Shown here: positions 33,978-47,639 of the stretch, in pieces
Numbering within the stretch: the first letter of the stretch is position 1
How the letters are laid out: each line of letters opens with the position of its first letter
NCBI GenBank assembly: GCA_947044405.1
Contig: CAMRHE010000169.1
Coordinates: 3,782,501 to 3,846,500, forward strand
Direction: 5' to 3'
DNA length: 64,000 nt
From: Leptodactylus fallax
Taxonomy: Eukaryota; Chordata; Amphibia; Anura; Leptodactylidae
Translations under genes and position numbers: made by a program
Notes under the pieces: generated by a model
What the model saw: the letters and a program-made list of their open reading frames with translations, nothing else
Told to the model about the DNA's origin: nothing
Database searches by the model: none

Positions 33978-34635
33978 TTAAAGGGGTTTTTTGGGCAAAA
34001 AATGTTTTTTGTTAAAAAAAGGTCTGTTAGTGTTATTAATGGGTTAATAAGTGCACCCAAATACCTTTAGCAGTGTTTTGAGTGATTTCTGTGTTTCTCT
34101 GGGAGCTCCTGGCATCTTCTGCATTTGTTTACATGGTGTAGCTTCCTGCTGTCCAAGCTAATGCAATGCATCATGGTACATGTAGGCTGACTTGTAGGCC
34201 GACTCACACTACTTCCCCCTCCCTCTCACACCCACTCCCTGTCTCTTTAGCTATCCCGCCCACTAATAGCCCTTCCCAACTAACTCAGCTCACCCCGCCC
34301 ACCCCATCACACTTACCTGTTTTCCTTCTAGACTTCCTTCTGTGTGACGGCTCCTCACACTTTTCTGACTCTGCCGACGTACGCACAATAGTCCCGATGC
34401 TGCACTGCAGTCGGCAATCCACTTCTACTGCGCAGGCTACTGTCTCTGTTTCCAGGAAACAGGGAAACAGAACGTCAGCGGATAACCAGAAAATGTCCCA
34501 GGGGCGGTCACATGACCACACCAGGGATATGGGTAAATATAAATTTTTGATAAATTATGTAATTTGGAAAGTAAGCAGGGTGAGGGTGTTTAGATTAGTG
34601 TAGAAATTACATTTTATCCTGGACAACCCCTTTAA
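33978..34635. mobile_element. T2-like MITE, 0.68-kb subfamily, copy 2
   Basis: TTAA-bounded; ends TTAAAGGGGTTTTTTGGG and CTGGACAACCCCTTTAA. Parallel copy of 16511-17195 with clear similarity along most of its length. Confidence 0.85.
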
Positions 34636-34702
34636 GATGGTCAAAGCATATGCCAATAAACTATGATTTTTGTGTACACTGAGAACACCAGTTTTACAGG
34701 TA

Positions 34703-34743
34703 GCAAGCCCTGATACTTGACAGAGGTCAAGTATCAGGGCCTT
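34703..34743. repeat. Short perfect hairpin
   Basis: CCCTGATACTTGAC (34708-34721) pairs with GTCAAGTATCAGGG (34726-34739) around a 4-base loop, and pairing extends outward with one bulge. No U-rich tail or other terminator feature is seen, and the function is unknown. Confidence 0.85.
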
Positions 34744-35485
34744 GTGCCACATAGGAATATAACAGCATAATAAATCGTGTTACATATTTTGCATTAAGGT
34801 CCATGCGTTTCGGGTTGCGTGTCTGACCATAGAAGTCAGATGTCGCAGTTCCACTGAACACACACATTTTAAAGCTGCATTTTGTATTCTCTACCTTGGT
34901 TTTTTAAGAGCTTTGTGGTGACGTCTGTTCATAAAAATTGCTAACTATATAAACTAAAATATTAGAACTATGGCTTGGGGTCTGTTCATACTGCATTTGG
35001 TCTATATGTAGAAAGTATATTCTGAGATCCTGATCATGCTACTGTATAACCCTATAGTGGCATACATCCGACATTGCAGAAGAGAAGTATGCCATTCAGG
35101 ATAGGTTGTCTTGTGGAGGCCCTTTAGAAAAGTGCAGTGCTTTCCTGTGCAATAAAAAGTATGCTAGCATATACTGGCCCACTGGTTGTCAAAAGTACAC
35201 TCTTTTGGCCTCTGTCAGATTAATGTGAGCCTATAGGTTGGATCAGCACAGAACATGTTCAACTAATGTGGTGTGAACAAAGTCTTAGCTAGTATCATTG
35301 CAAAAAAAAAAAAAAAAAAAAGACATATGTCCCTCAAGCTTAGCTAGGGTCCTTGATCTAAATTTTGTTATGTCTAGTGTAGAACATGAAGAGCTCTTTG
35401 TTTTCTGTCTTCTTTTTCTTTGGTTTCCTTTGAATCTCTGCGCTCCGCCCCATCAGGCAATGTATTAGGCATAACTCAGTGTACC
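34744..35485. other. Unassigned spacer
   Basis: Includes an A homopolymer at about 35301-35320. No exon or complete repeat was recognised. Confidence 0.45.
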
Positions 35486-36437
35486 AGTTTTTCCTGGAGT
35501 CTCCGTACACTTGAAATCGATGCAATGAAGTGTGCTTTATTCACTCTTAGTCACAGTAAGTAGAGTACAGTGGTGACGTTTCAGTGGCCCCACTTCCGGT
35601 AACAAATGGACATTGCGCATGCGTGAGGTCCAGTGATGTCATCAGCGTCACTCATGCGGTGACCATTTACGTTTTAGCGCCAGCAAGCCATGACAGCGCT
35701 TTTCTATACAGCTGAGTCTCCCTATGCGCTCTGGACTACTGGAGATTAGTCTCCCCACACAATATTCTAAGGTATGTTAATTCCATGTATATTTCACCCT
35801 TCATTGACCATAGAACGGGAAATGTATACTTAGTAGGAACATCAGGTAGATACATTATATTACAATATTACACTGTCATTCTATTCCTAGCCACTTAAAC
35901 CATAGCGTACAGGCAATAATATCTTTTCCACCTTCTATCACAAACCTGACACCCCCTCTTATGAATATACTTTTACCTGTCTATACAGTACCTATCTGCT
36001 ATCTTGTCCTTAAATTTGTTAACAAGATACCAGTAATACTGAACTTACCCTGGATATTGTTGGTAATTCTATTTATGCCTATTCTCCGGGTTATCACCTG
36101 TGCCAGGATGTCACTTCTCTCTGATTTTCATTTATTGACCACTATGCAAAATATGTATATTTATGTATATGTTACTGTAAGATATTATTGGTTGTTGTAT
36201 AATTCTTCACGTTAGCTTATGTGATTTTATTATTGTTGTAGAGTCTGATGAAGGTCGACTTGACCGAAACGTCACCACTGTACTCTACTTACTGTGACTA
36301 AGAGTGAATAAAGCACACTTCATTGCATCGATTTCAAGTGTACGGAATCTGTTATCTATAACGTTCTAAGGGTTGGGACCCTACTCCGCACCGACTGGTA
36401 GTGCCATCCGCATCTACCTACAAGTTTTTCCTGGAGT
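35486..36437 (+). mobile_element. Penelope-like non-autonomous retroelement with hammerhead motif
   Basis: A 15-bp duplication, AGTTTTTCCTGGAGT, occurs at 35486-35500 and 36423-36437, so the inserted DNA is 35501-36422. Inside, about 79 bp at 35505-35583 are the reverse complement of about 36266-36344 with no mismatch seen. A hammerhead ribozyme core adjoins the right arm. The combination of hammerhead, inverted partial end copy and target duplication is what Penelope-like elements show. No reverse transcriptase is encoded, so the element is non-autonomous or internally deleted. Confidence 0.72.
36238..36288 (+). ncRNA. Candidate type I hammerhead ribozyme
   Basis: All core elements appear in order. 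CTGATGA is at 36245-36251. Stem II is GGTC/GACC with loop GACTT (36253-36265). GAAA is at 36266-36269, then CGTC at 36270-36273, with predicted self-cleavage after 36273. Stem III would be only two base pairs, as known for Penelope-type hammerheads, which may need to act as dimers. Stem I would use GT/AC next to the core and GTAGA (36238-36242) with TCTAC (36284-36288) across an asymmetric loop. Sequence evidence for the core is strong; activity is inferred. Confidence 0.68.
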
Positions 36438-36971
36438 GTTCCTTCAAGCAGCCACTGACAAAACTTTCTACGATCTAATGTTTTAGTTGTACTTCTTTCT
36501 GTGTAGTAAAGATGGCACCACTTTACCACTTATTGCTTTGTAGTTAAAGTGGTCCTATGTGGTATTAGCTCAGATTTGGCATATGTCATGTGTGCTGTTA
36601 TGTTTGCAGATATTACAGTAGGTACAGAAAGTATTCAGACCCCTTAAAATTTTTCACTCTTTGTTTCATTGCAAAGTTCATTTTATTTCTCATTAATGTA
36701 AACTCAGAACCCCATCTTGACAGAAAAAAACAGAAATGTAGATATTTTTACAAATTTATTAAAATAGAAAAACTGAAATATCACATGGTCATAAGTATTC
36801 AGACCCTTTGCTGTGACACTCATATTTAACTCACATGCTGTCCATTTCCTTCTGATCCTCCTTGAGATAGTTCTACTCCTTCATTGGACTCCAGCTGTGT
36901 TTAATTAAACTGATTGGACTTGATTAGGAAAGGCACACACCTGTCTATATAAGACCTCACAGCTCACAGTG

Positions 36972-38262
<1,291 letters not shown>

Positions 38263-38639
38263 GCAAAGGGTCTGAATACTTATGACCATGTGGTATTTCA
38301 GTTTTTCTTTTTTAATAAATTTGCAAAAATATCTACATTTCTGTTTTTTTTCTGTCAAGATGGGGTGCTGAGTGTACATTAATGAGAAATAAAATGAATT
38401 TTTTTTGCTTTTAGCAAATGGCTGCAATGAAACAAAGAGTGTAAAATTTAAAGGGGTCTGAATACTTTCTGTACCCACTGTACCTATTGTAAACATCAGG
38501 GGTGAACCTAGCCTCTCTGCTACCTGAGGAAAAGTATAGAAAGCCCCCCCCCCCAAAAAAAAGATACCAACCCAGCTATCTTTGGTTGTGTAATGGGACC
38601 CCCCTAATTAGCACACGCTCCCCTATTGGCAGATCAAAA

Positions 38640-39125
38640 AAATACCCTTATTTGACCACCATATAGTACAACACCGCCTTTTTTTTTGGCCCCTACACGA
38701 TATACAACCCCCTTTGTTTGGCTCACCACACAATACATTACCCCTTTTTTTTGGCCCACAACACAATACATGACTACATGACCTCCTTTTTATGGCCCCC
38801 ACATGGAATATGACCCCCTTTTTATGGCTCCCCACACGGTATATGACTCCCTTTTTCTGGCCAACCACATGGTATATGACTACTCTTTTTTTAGTCCCCC
38901 ACATGGTATATAACCCCCTTTTTTTTAGCCCCTCACACGGTATATGACCCTTTTTTTGTTTGCCCCCACAGTATATGGCCCCGCACAGTATATGACCCTT
39001 TTCATATGCCACCTCCACAGTATATGACCCCTTTCCTATGCCCCCCACAATATATGACCCCTTTCCTATGCCCCCACACAGTATCTGTCCACTTTTTATG
39101 GCCCCCACACAGTATATGACTCCCT
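38640..39125. repeat. Minisatellite, about 31-33-bp unit
   Basis: Units of the type CCCACACGGTATATGACCCC followed by a T run and GGC. Open frames across it are repeat artefacts. The unit shares the CACACGGTAT core with the 32305-32893 array. Confidence 0.85.
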
Positions 39126-39197
39126 CATAAATCAGGCACAACCTCCACTGTGCCTTGCACCTGCACTGAAATCTATGCCAATGTCGGTTCTATGGCA

Positions 39198-40807
39198 TAC
39201 AATTAGGTCCATATATATTTGGACACTGACACAATTTTTTTTTTTTACCTGTTTACTGAAACATATTCAAGTTATAGTTATATAATGGACATGAGCATAA
39301 AGTCCAGACTTTCAGCTTTAATTTGAGTGTATCCACATTAAAATTGAATGAAGGGTTTAAAAGATTCAGCTCCTTAACATGTGCCACCCTGTTTTTAAAG
39401 GGACCAAAAGTAATTGGTCAATTGACTTAAAGGCTGTTTCGTGGGCAGGTGTGGGAAATTCCTTTGTTATGTCATTCTCAATTAAGCAGATAAAAGGCCT
39501 GGAGTTGATTTGAGGTGTGGTGCTTGCATTTGGAAGATTTTGCTGTGAAGAAAACATTCAGTTAAAGGAACTTTCCTTGCAGGTGAAACAAGCCATCCTT
39601 AAGCTGCGAAAACAGAAAAAAACCCATCCGAGAAATTGCTACAAAATTAGGAGTGGCAAAATCCTGAGAGAGAAAGAAAGCAGGGGGAACTCATCAATGA
39701 AAAAGCCGGCGCCCATGGAAGACAACAGTAGTGGATGATCGCAGAATAATTTCCTTGGTGGAGAAAAACTCCTTCACAACAGCCAACCAAGTGAACAACA
39801 CTCTCTAGGATGTAGGTGTATCAGTATCCAAATCTACCATAAAGAGAAGACTGCATGAAAATAAATACAGAGGGTTCATTGCACGGTGCAAGCCACTCAT
39901 AAGCCTCAAGAATAAAAAGGCTAGATTGGACTTTGCTAAAAAAAAACATCTAAAAAAGCCAGCACAGTTCTAGAAGAATATTCTTTGGACACTTGAAGAT
40001 CAACCTCTACCAGAATGATGGAAAGAAAATGTATGGCGAAGGTATGGTACAGCGCATGATCCAAAGCATACCATATCATCTGTAAAACACGGCGGAGGCA
40101 GTGTGATGGCTTGGGCATGCATGGCTGCCAGTGGCACCGGGTCACTAGTGTTTATTGATGATGTGACACAAGACAGAAGCAGCTGGATGAATTCTGAGGT
40201 AGTCAGAGACATATTGTGTGCTCAAATCCAGCCAAACTGATTGGTCGGTGTTTCATAATACAGATGGACAATGACCCAAAACATAAAGCCAAAGCAACCC
40301 AGGAGTTTATTAAAGCAAAGAAGTGGAATATTCTTGAATGTCAAGTCAATCACCTGATCTCAACCCAATTGAGCATGCATTTCACTTGTTAAAGACTAAA
40401 CTTCAGACAGAAAGGCCCACAAACAAACAGTAACTGAAAACCGCTGCAGTGAAGGCCTGGCAGAGCATTAAAAAGGAGGAAACACAGCGGCGTCTGGTGA
40501 TGTCCATGAGTTCAAGACTTCAGGCAGTCATTGTCAACAGAGTCTTCAACCAAGTATTAGAAATTAACATTTTGTTTACAATTATTTCATTTACTTTTGA
40601 GCCCCTGAAATGAAGGGATTGTGTGTAATAAATGCTTTAGTTCCTCACATTTCTTTGCAATCATTTTGTTCAACCCACTGAATTAAAGCTGAAAGTCTGA
40701 ACTTCAACTGCATCTGAATTGTTTTGTTCAAAATTCATTGTGGTAATGTACAGAACCAAAATTATAAAAATGTTGTCTCTGTCCAAATATTTATGGACTT
40801 AACTGTA
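39198..40807 (+). mobile_element. Tc1 element, third family, decayed
   Basis: Left end CAATTAGGTCCATATATATT and right end AATATTTATGGACTTAACTG are imperfect inverted repeats flanked by TA. The transposase remnant (about 39500-40550) keeps the second catalytic Asp region (GACAATGACCCAAAACATAA) and the Glu region (CAACCCAATTGAGCATGC) but has many stops and frameshifts. Confidence 0.85.
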
Positions 40808-41067
40808 AATGATAATAAATCTTGTGGAGACAAATGATCTCCTACCGCTCACAGCACCCCTTTTCAGGAAAGTGATGAGGGTGTAAAAATGCAACTGATG
40901 TTTAAACAGTGGTACACCTGAGAAAACTGACGTTCGAGATTAATAAATCTCCCCATTGTGACCTTAGTGACTAGAAATTTCCTTGATAGTTTCAATAAGT
41001 TTATAAATAATCTAAGTAGCCATGCGGTGTGACCACATACCTTCATGCAGGATTATCTGCATCCTGA

Positions 41068-41265
41068 TTCTAGTTTCACACCTGCGCTTGGGTTTCCGTT
41101 CTTTTCAGTCTGCTTACAAAGTGGTTACCTACGGAAACCCACGGACCCCATAGACTTTAATGGTGTCCGCTTGTAGGACTTTTCTGTCGCCATTTTTCAA
41201 GTGGATTCAGGGACAGAATACACAGACGGAATTCAAGCGCTGGTGTGAGCCTAGCCTTAGACATT
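41068..41265. repeat. Interspersed repeat, 'GCTAGGTTCACAC' family, copy 2
   Basis: Contains GGGTTTCCGTTCTTTTCAG, CGGAAACCCACGGACCCC and GTGTGAGCCTAGCC. The first 260 bp after the Tc1 element at 40807 show nothing else. Confidence 0.7.
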
Positions 41266-41778
41266 TTTTGCCTTTCAGTAAAAATTATTTGGTAGGGGTA
41301 CCCCAAGGAAATTTTTTTCCAGGAGGCCCTGAGTCTGAAAAGGTTGGGAGACACTACTGTACATTAGACTAAAGTTAATGAAAATTAGGGCAGAATTATG
41401 CAACACACTGCAGATAAGTTTTGTCACCATTGTGTCTATTTGGAAACATTCTTGGACTGAGTCGATACTGAGCTAATACAATATACAGTATGCATTTGCT
41501 ATGTATCCATGCAGATTTATTATGCATGCACATATGACTATCAATGCATTTAGTTAGATTTATATGTAGGAAGCTGTAAAATGTGCTCAAACACACTGCA
41601 GACACATGGCAATGCATGGCAGTGCCATGGAATATACAGTATTACCTGATTTTTTGCACATTAAGTACTAACTCAGTGTTTCATGTAAGACTTTTTCTAA
41701 TGTACACCTCCATGTGAAGTCTAACTGGACATTGACAATAATGTGTCAATGTTCAATCCATGTGCTGTCCTACACTTC

Positions 41779-42090
41779 GGCCTCCTTCACACGACCATAG
41801 TGGTTTTTGCTGTCTGTAAACACTGATCCACAATCTGCAAAAAACATGTCAGTATATCATCCGCAATTACGGATCTGCAAAAATACTTGTATGATCCCCT
41901 ACATTTGTCTGTGCTTCAAGTGCGGCAAAAATAGGACATGCTTCATAGTTTTCAGTCCTTGCATACTACATGGACACACGGCCGCATAAAATGCAGTTGT
42001 GTTTCTGTGCCCATAGAAATGAATGTCTCTGTACTTTGCTCTGCAATTGCGGTCATGACATGAACAATTTTCATGTGAATGGGTCCTAAA
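41779..42090. repeat. MITE-like repeat with TTCACACGACC end
   Basis: Begins GGCCTCCTTCACACGACC and ends near CATGTGAATGGGTCCTAAAG. Interior CCGCAATTACGGATCTGC resembles other anuran short repeats. Family not named. Confidence 0.5.
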
Positions 42091-43371
42091 GGAGTCCAGT
42101 TTTAGCAACCTCTACTTAGATTGTGGGTCTCCCAGAAATAGGTTAATTGAGGTGTCTGGAATCCCCTGAAGCCAAATCATATTACCAGGAGAACTGCAGA
42201 GCAAGTGGCTGCTGCTGCAGGGAAAACATTAAATTTAGTGATTATTCACTTATTTCAATGGACACCAGTGACAATCCCTAGTCAAGAGGCACACATAATA
42301 ATAGAAGTGATTTCTCCCTGCCGTCTTCATTGGTGAAAATGAGGGATTTGCTCCTAGTGCCACCTATTGGAAGGTAGCACCCTATAGATTAATTCCTGGT
42401 TTTCAAAGAAACCTTAAGGCATAATCTGGGAATAATAGCCAAACCAGTATGACTCCTCCAAAAGGAAGAGGTTCCCATGCACAGACAGCTGTTTTGAGCT
42501 TTTTGCTGCTCATCAGTGCAGAGTAGGGTACTGGCTGGCTGTATGAGAGGTCTTAACGTGGGTCAGATGGGGTAATGTAGAGACTATAGGTCTTATTTGT
42601 ATTCTTTACCCAGAATTCTTAGAAAGGCATGCATGGTCTAATAAGTCCCTGTACTAGTCTCTCCCTAATCCCTAATGAGAGACATTGCCCCTTCTGTCCA
42701 CAATAGTAATAAAAAAAATAAAAGAGTTTTCTATAAAGCAGATGGCCCCTGTATGCACTTAAATGGTTATTACGATGACAAGTTACGCACTATCCACAGG
42801 TAACAAGAATTGGGGTTTTTTGCACCCCTGCTTGATTGGAGGCAGTGATCATAAATACACAGTCTGTTTAATTCTTTGGGATCACCCTACAGCAGCCCCA
42901 TTGAAATGAATGGGGAGGGGTGCATTTCCAACCTCCGTCTCCATTCAAACTGGGGCACTTTTATTGTAATATTAGATTATTTTTCTAGATACTTGGCTAG
43001 GTCAACAATTACAAACCACATGATTCTTTATGCACATAGGGTCTACAGTGTATTGGCCTAGTTGTGTGTTCTGATATACTGATAAAGTAAGTCAATTACT
43101 GTATCTGCAAAACGGAAGGAGTTAACTGTCTCAGGAACAAACCTTTGCTCTGCCACAAAATGACTTATCAGAGTAAGATATTTCCCAAAATAAAAATGCC
43201 ATTCCCTTGCATAAACAGGTCAAGTTGTTTCTTTCACCTTCCTGGAAAAGATCTGCCTTTGACCAGCATTATACAATGATTAACCATGCATGGATGTGTC
43301 AGCAATCATAGAGATAGGAGAACATTAGGATTCAAAGCATAATGTGCCAGACTGAAGGCTTTACATACCGT
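42091..43371. other. Unassigned region with one short repeat-like segment
   Basis: Around 42465-42530 a segment with CAGACAGCTGTTTTGAGC and CTCATCAGTGCAGAG resembles a dispersed amphibian repeat, but its class is unclear. No exon was recognised in the rest. Confidence 0.4.
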
Positions 43372-43563
43372 TACGGTTTTGGAAATCACAGCATGTCAAT
43401 TATACCCACAGAAACGCTGGCGGCTTCCCTATAGCTATAATGGAGGCAGAAAGTCCTCTGCGGACTATCTGTGAAAAGTGCTGAGGGGAAAAACCGTGAT
43501 GCGTTGCTGCCGCTTTTTTGTGCTTTTTTGCAGTGGGGCGCTACGTGGGGTCTTAGCCTAAAG
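43372..43563. repeat. MITE, 'GGGGCCTTAGCCTAA' family, copy 3
   Basis: Contains AATCACAGCATGTCAATTAT (also in copy 2) and ends GTGGGGTCTTAGCCTAAAG. Confidence 0.7.
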
Positions 43564-43994
43564 TAGTATTCCCTTCCTAGGTATATATGGCTTATACACA
43601 AGAAATGCCATGATTGCCTGATAGGTGAGGTCTGTCCTCTGTGGTCTAGTTTGGCTCTTTCCGATGCCTAGATTTCAATGGAGATGATGTTGCACATGCA
43701 CCTCTCCATTAGAAATATATAAAAGTCCTCTGGCAGGAGTTTAGTTCTGCCTATGACTTACTTATTAAATGTTATGTGCTTTGTTGTTCTAATGATTGTT
43801 CTTCTTTTCTTTTCCCCCCTTTCCTTTCCCCTCTTCCCATTCCTACCTTGTTTCTTCTAAGTTTGTGCTTCTTGGGTTGGTGTGACAGTGGGTGAGCCTG
43901 CTTATCATTTGCGATTACATCTTTTTACCCTCTCCAATGGTTACTATTGTGTTGTTACTATTATTGTGGTGTTACTATTAATGTTACTATTAAT

Positions 43995-46900
43995 GTAAAG
44001 GGTCTGGGCTCTAACATCAAGCGACAAATGGTTCTGCGAGAGCTGCGCTCCCTTCGCGCTGATGTTGCTTTCCTTCAGGAGACCACACCGGATCGTTTAA
44101 ATTGCTAAACACTATTACCCGGTGGCGTATATGCTGTCAGTGATCAGCACAGAGCTGGAGTAGCTATCCTTTTCTCCCAGTCGTGCCTGATTATAGTCAC
44201 TGCATCCCATATTGACCCACAGGGCCGCTATGTTATACTTGAGGGCTCCCTCCACGGTAATCCTATTGCTCTCTGTAATCTTTATGCCCCCAACTCTTCC
44301 CAGATTTGCTTTTTGCAGCGGGTCCTGTCTCGTCTCCGCTCCTGTCCCTCGACAACATGGTTGGTTGGGGGAGATTTTAATATGGTATTCTCTGAATATG
44401 CTGATAGACTTGCAGTCCCCCTTAGAACCCCGCCACTCACTCAGGTTCAGTTATCGAGGGAGTTTCGTCGCCTTATGCGCTCGTATGCTCTCTATGACTT
44501 GTGGCGGGTTAATAAGCCTACAGCACGTTCCTATACCTTTTTTTCCCACCCCCATAACAATCACACCCGCATTGCTTATTTTTTTGGGAGTGCCCCTGCC
44601 CTTAGGTTGCTAGTTGACACGGACATTGGAAGCCTCTCTTGGTCTGATCATGCTCCAGTTATTATAACACTGTCCACTGCCCCTGTTTCCACTAGGAAAT
44701 GCCACTGGCGCCTGAATGAATCCCTCCTCCGCAACTCTGCCACACTGCCTGCCCTGCGGTCCCATCTTTTGACCTATTTTCAGGATAATGTGGGTTCGGT
44801 CTCCTCATCAGCGGTGTTGTGGGAGTCCCACAAGGCAGTAATGCGCAGTCACTGTATTGCTTTGGCCTCACGTTTAAAGAATGATAGACAGGCCCAGAGA
44901 CGGCAGCTTTTAGCTCGTACTCACACGTTAACCAGTACCCTGTCGGCCCACCCCTCCCTTGGGGTCCTCCGTCAGCTGGTGGCGGCTTCGCGCAGATCTC
45001 CGGTCCCTGGAGATGCACCAGGTCCAACGCCTCCTCCTGTACACTCGTCAGAGGTACTACGAACGAGGCAACAAGGCGCACTCCCTCTTGGCGAAGACCC
45101 TCAGGGACCACCGGGCTTCCTCAACGCCTCACGTCATCTATGACCCTACTGGCGCCCTTCAGCATAATCCTGAGGTGATCTCCTTTAGCTTTCGGTCATA
45201 CTATTTGAAGTTGTACAACCTACCTAGACCTAGCACGCGGCTGTCTGCCGTTCCTGCTTCCCCCTCTAGCCACATATTTAGGTGACTGCCGTCTCCCTAC
45301 CCTTCTCCCGGAGGCCGTCTCTTTACTTAACGCCTCTATCACTGTAGAGGAGTTGGAGGGGATTTTAAAGGTTGTCCCTAATGGTAAAGCCCCTGGCCCT
45401 GACGGTTTCACGTATTTGTACTACAAGACATTTCAGGGGGGAACTGTTGGGTCACTTAGTAGATTTGTTTAATTCCTTCCTTTCTGGCTCCCCTATCCCT
45501 ACCGCCATGCTTCACTTTCATATCACTCTGGTTCCCAAACCGGGGAAAGACCTGCAAGACTGCTCCAATTACCGCCCAATTAATTTGCTAAATACTGATC
45601 TGAAGCTGTTTACCAAACTTTTGGCCAATCACCTTAGTGTTTGGCTTCCCTCTCTTGTTCATAAGGATCAGGTAGGGTTCGTCCCCTGCTGTAAGGGGTG
45701 CGACAACACCAGAAGAGCTGTGGACTTGGTGGAGGTTGCCAAACATTGTTCTACTCCGACTCTGTTACTGAGCTTGGATGCTGAGAAGGCCTTCAACCGC
45801 CTAGACTGATCCTTTATGCTGGCCACTCTGCAGACTTTCAGCCTCTCGGGGACGTTTTTAATGGCGATCAGATCTCTCTATTCTAATCCCACAGTGGAGA
45901 TCAAACTCCCACACTTAAACTCCACTCCCCTTCCTATTAGTAACGGAATGCGGCATGGTTGCCCTCTTTAACCCCTTATTTTTGCTCTTTGTATTGAGCG
46001 GTTAGCGGCCATGATCCTCCACGATCCTAACATAAAAGGGGTTGCGGTTAGGGATAGGGAGTTTAAAATATCGCATTTTGAATATGACGTGCTCCTTACT
46101 CTGACTTCCCTCCACACCACATTGCCTGACCTTATGCGTGTCTTGACGTTATATGGGAATTTTTCGGGGTACAAGGTTATCTCCTCCAAGACTGAGGCCC
46201 TTCCACTTAATGTCCCGAGCGACCTTTTAGCCCTCCTCCGCAGCAACTATAACTTTCAGTGGCGCTCGGACTCCATTAACTATCTGGGTGTCCGTCTTAC
46301 CCCTTCCTATACAGCACTCTATGCAGCAAACTACCCATGCCGCTTTTGGGAACTCCGGTCCCTGTTGGATTCCTGGAAGTCTCTTCCAGTCTCCCTCTTG
46401 GGACGTGTCACAGCGGACAAGATGACCTTGCTCCCTAAATTGCTATATTTCTTTCAGATGTTGCCAATAGCGGTCTCCAGGGGTGAGCTTAGAAGTCTAC
46501 AGAAAGCTGTATTCCAGTTTATCTGAAGTGCCAGACGCCACCGTATAGCCCATTCTGTTTTGTTGGCTGGAAGGGGGTGTAGGGTCTGGCTGTCCCGAAT
46601 CTACTCCATTATTACTGGGCGACACATCTGCATTGTATCCCCTTCTGGGCAACCATCCCAGCTTATACGAAGGGGATGGAAATAGGGAAGTTGTGGATTA
46701 CACCTGTGCATCTTAATTCCTTTTTGTGGGTTGGCTCCCCCCCCCTCACACGGACTTGCTGGGCCCTATTAGGTTCACGAAAGCCATATGGTCAGAATGT
46801 TCTCGCCGTTTTCCCCTGTCCTCTAAAAGGTCTTCTATGATCTCTATTTTGTACAACCCACTACTGCCAGAGGGTATGACCTCTAATATGGTCCGGGTGT

Positions 46901-47635
46901 GGTCGAGGGCAGGTCTCTATCACGTTACGGACATGGTTGACCCTTCTTCTCTGGAGCTAAGGCCCTTTGCTTTTCTCACCTCTACCCTTGGTCTCCCGTC
47001 CTCGGAGTGGCTTCGCTATCAACAGGTGGTCCACCTGGTCCGCACGTTCTTTGGCTCACTCGCGGTCTCCCAACCCTCCCCGTTTGAGAAGCTCTGCCGG
47101 GCTGATATATCTACTAAGGGCTTTATTTCATACGTATACCAACTGCTCTCCTCCCCGATGGGTGGCATACTCTTGGTTCATCGATACATGACTAGATGGG
47201 AGGAGGCCCTAGGTCAAACGATCACTTTAGGTCAATGACAGGTGCTCTGATCCCGAGCGGCGAAGTCCTCTACGTGCATAACTTACAGGGAGGCTCAATA
47301 CAAATTGCTCATGCATTGGTACCATTGGTACCACACCCCCGCTCTCCTCCACTCCCTTATTCCTGCCATACCGCCTGTGCGTTGGCGGTGCCTTTCAAGT
47401 CATGGTTCTCTGTACCATATATTTTGGACCTGCCCACTCATATTGGGTTTCTGGAGGGAGGTGAAGGCAATAATGGATACCCTCTTCCTTCAGGGGGTCC
47501 CATTGGACCCGCTGATTTATCTCCTCGGCCTTCCTCTAGACACCTTGGTAAGGCATCGTCCCGGCTGTTCCTATATCTCTGTACGGCTGCAAAGACCCTT
47601 ATAGCACGAAATTGGAGGATGGTGTCTCCGCCATC
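43995..47635 (+). pseudogene. L1 ORF2, broken; endonuclease and reverse transcriptase
   Basis: Endonuclease motifs are readable (NVKGLGSN, FLQET, GGDFNM, SDHAPV) in two or three frames. Reverse transcriptase shows SLDAEKAFN followed by a stop near 45807. The catalytic FADD is altered to FEYD (about 46076-46087), so the first catalytic Asp is lost. Further frames continue to RNWRMVSPPS, where the second L1 interrupts. The remaining codons are at 53378-53511. Confidence 0.87.
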
Positions 47636-47639
47636 GGGG

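Noticed and set aside
35583..35690. Second hammerhead on the minus strand in the left arm (CTGATGA upstream of GAAACGTC)
   Set aside because: The sequence between does not form a plausible stem II next to the core; only the GAAA-CGTC part is shared with the right copy.
35961..36215. 84-codon open frame inside the Penelope-like element
   Set aside because: It has no reverse transcriptase or endonuclease motif and looks like chance.
38623..39141. 172-codon glycine-rich open frame
   Set aside because: It is a translated minisatellite.
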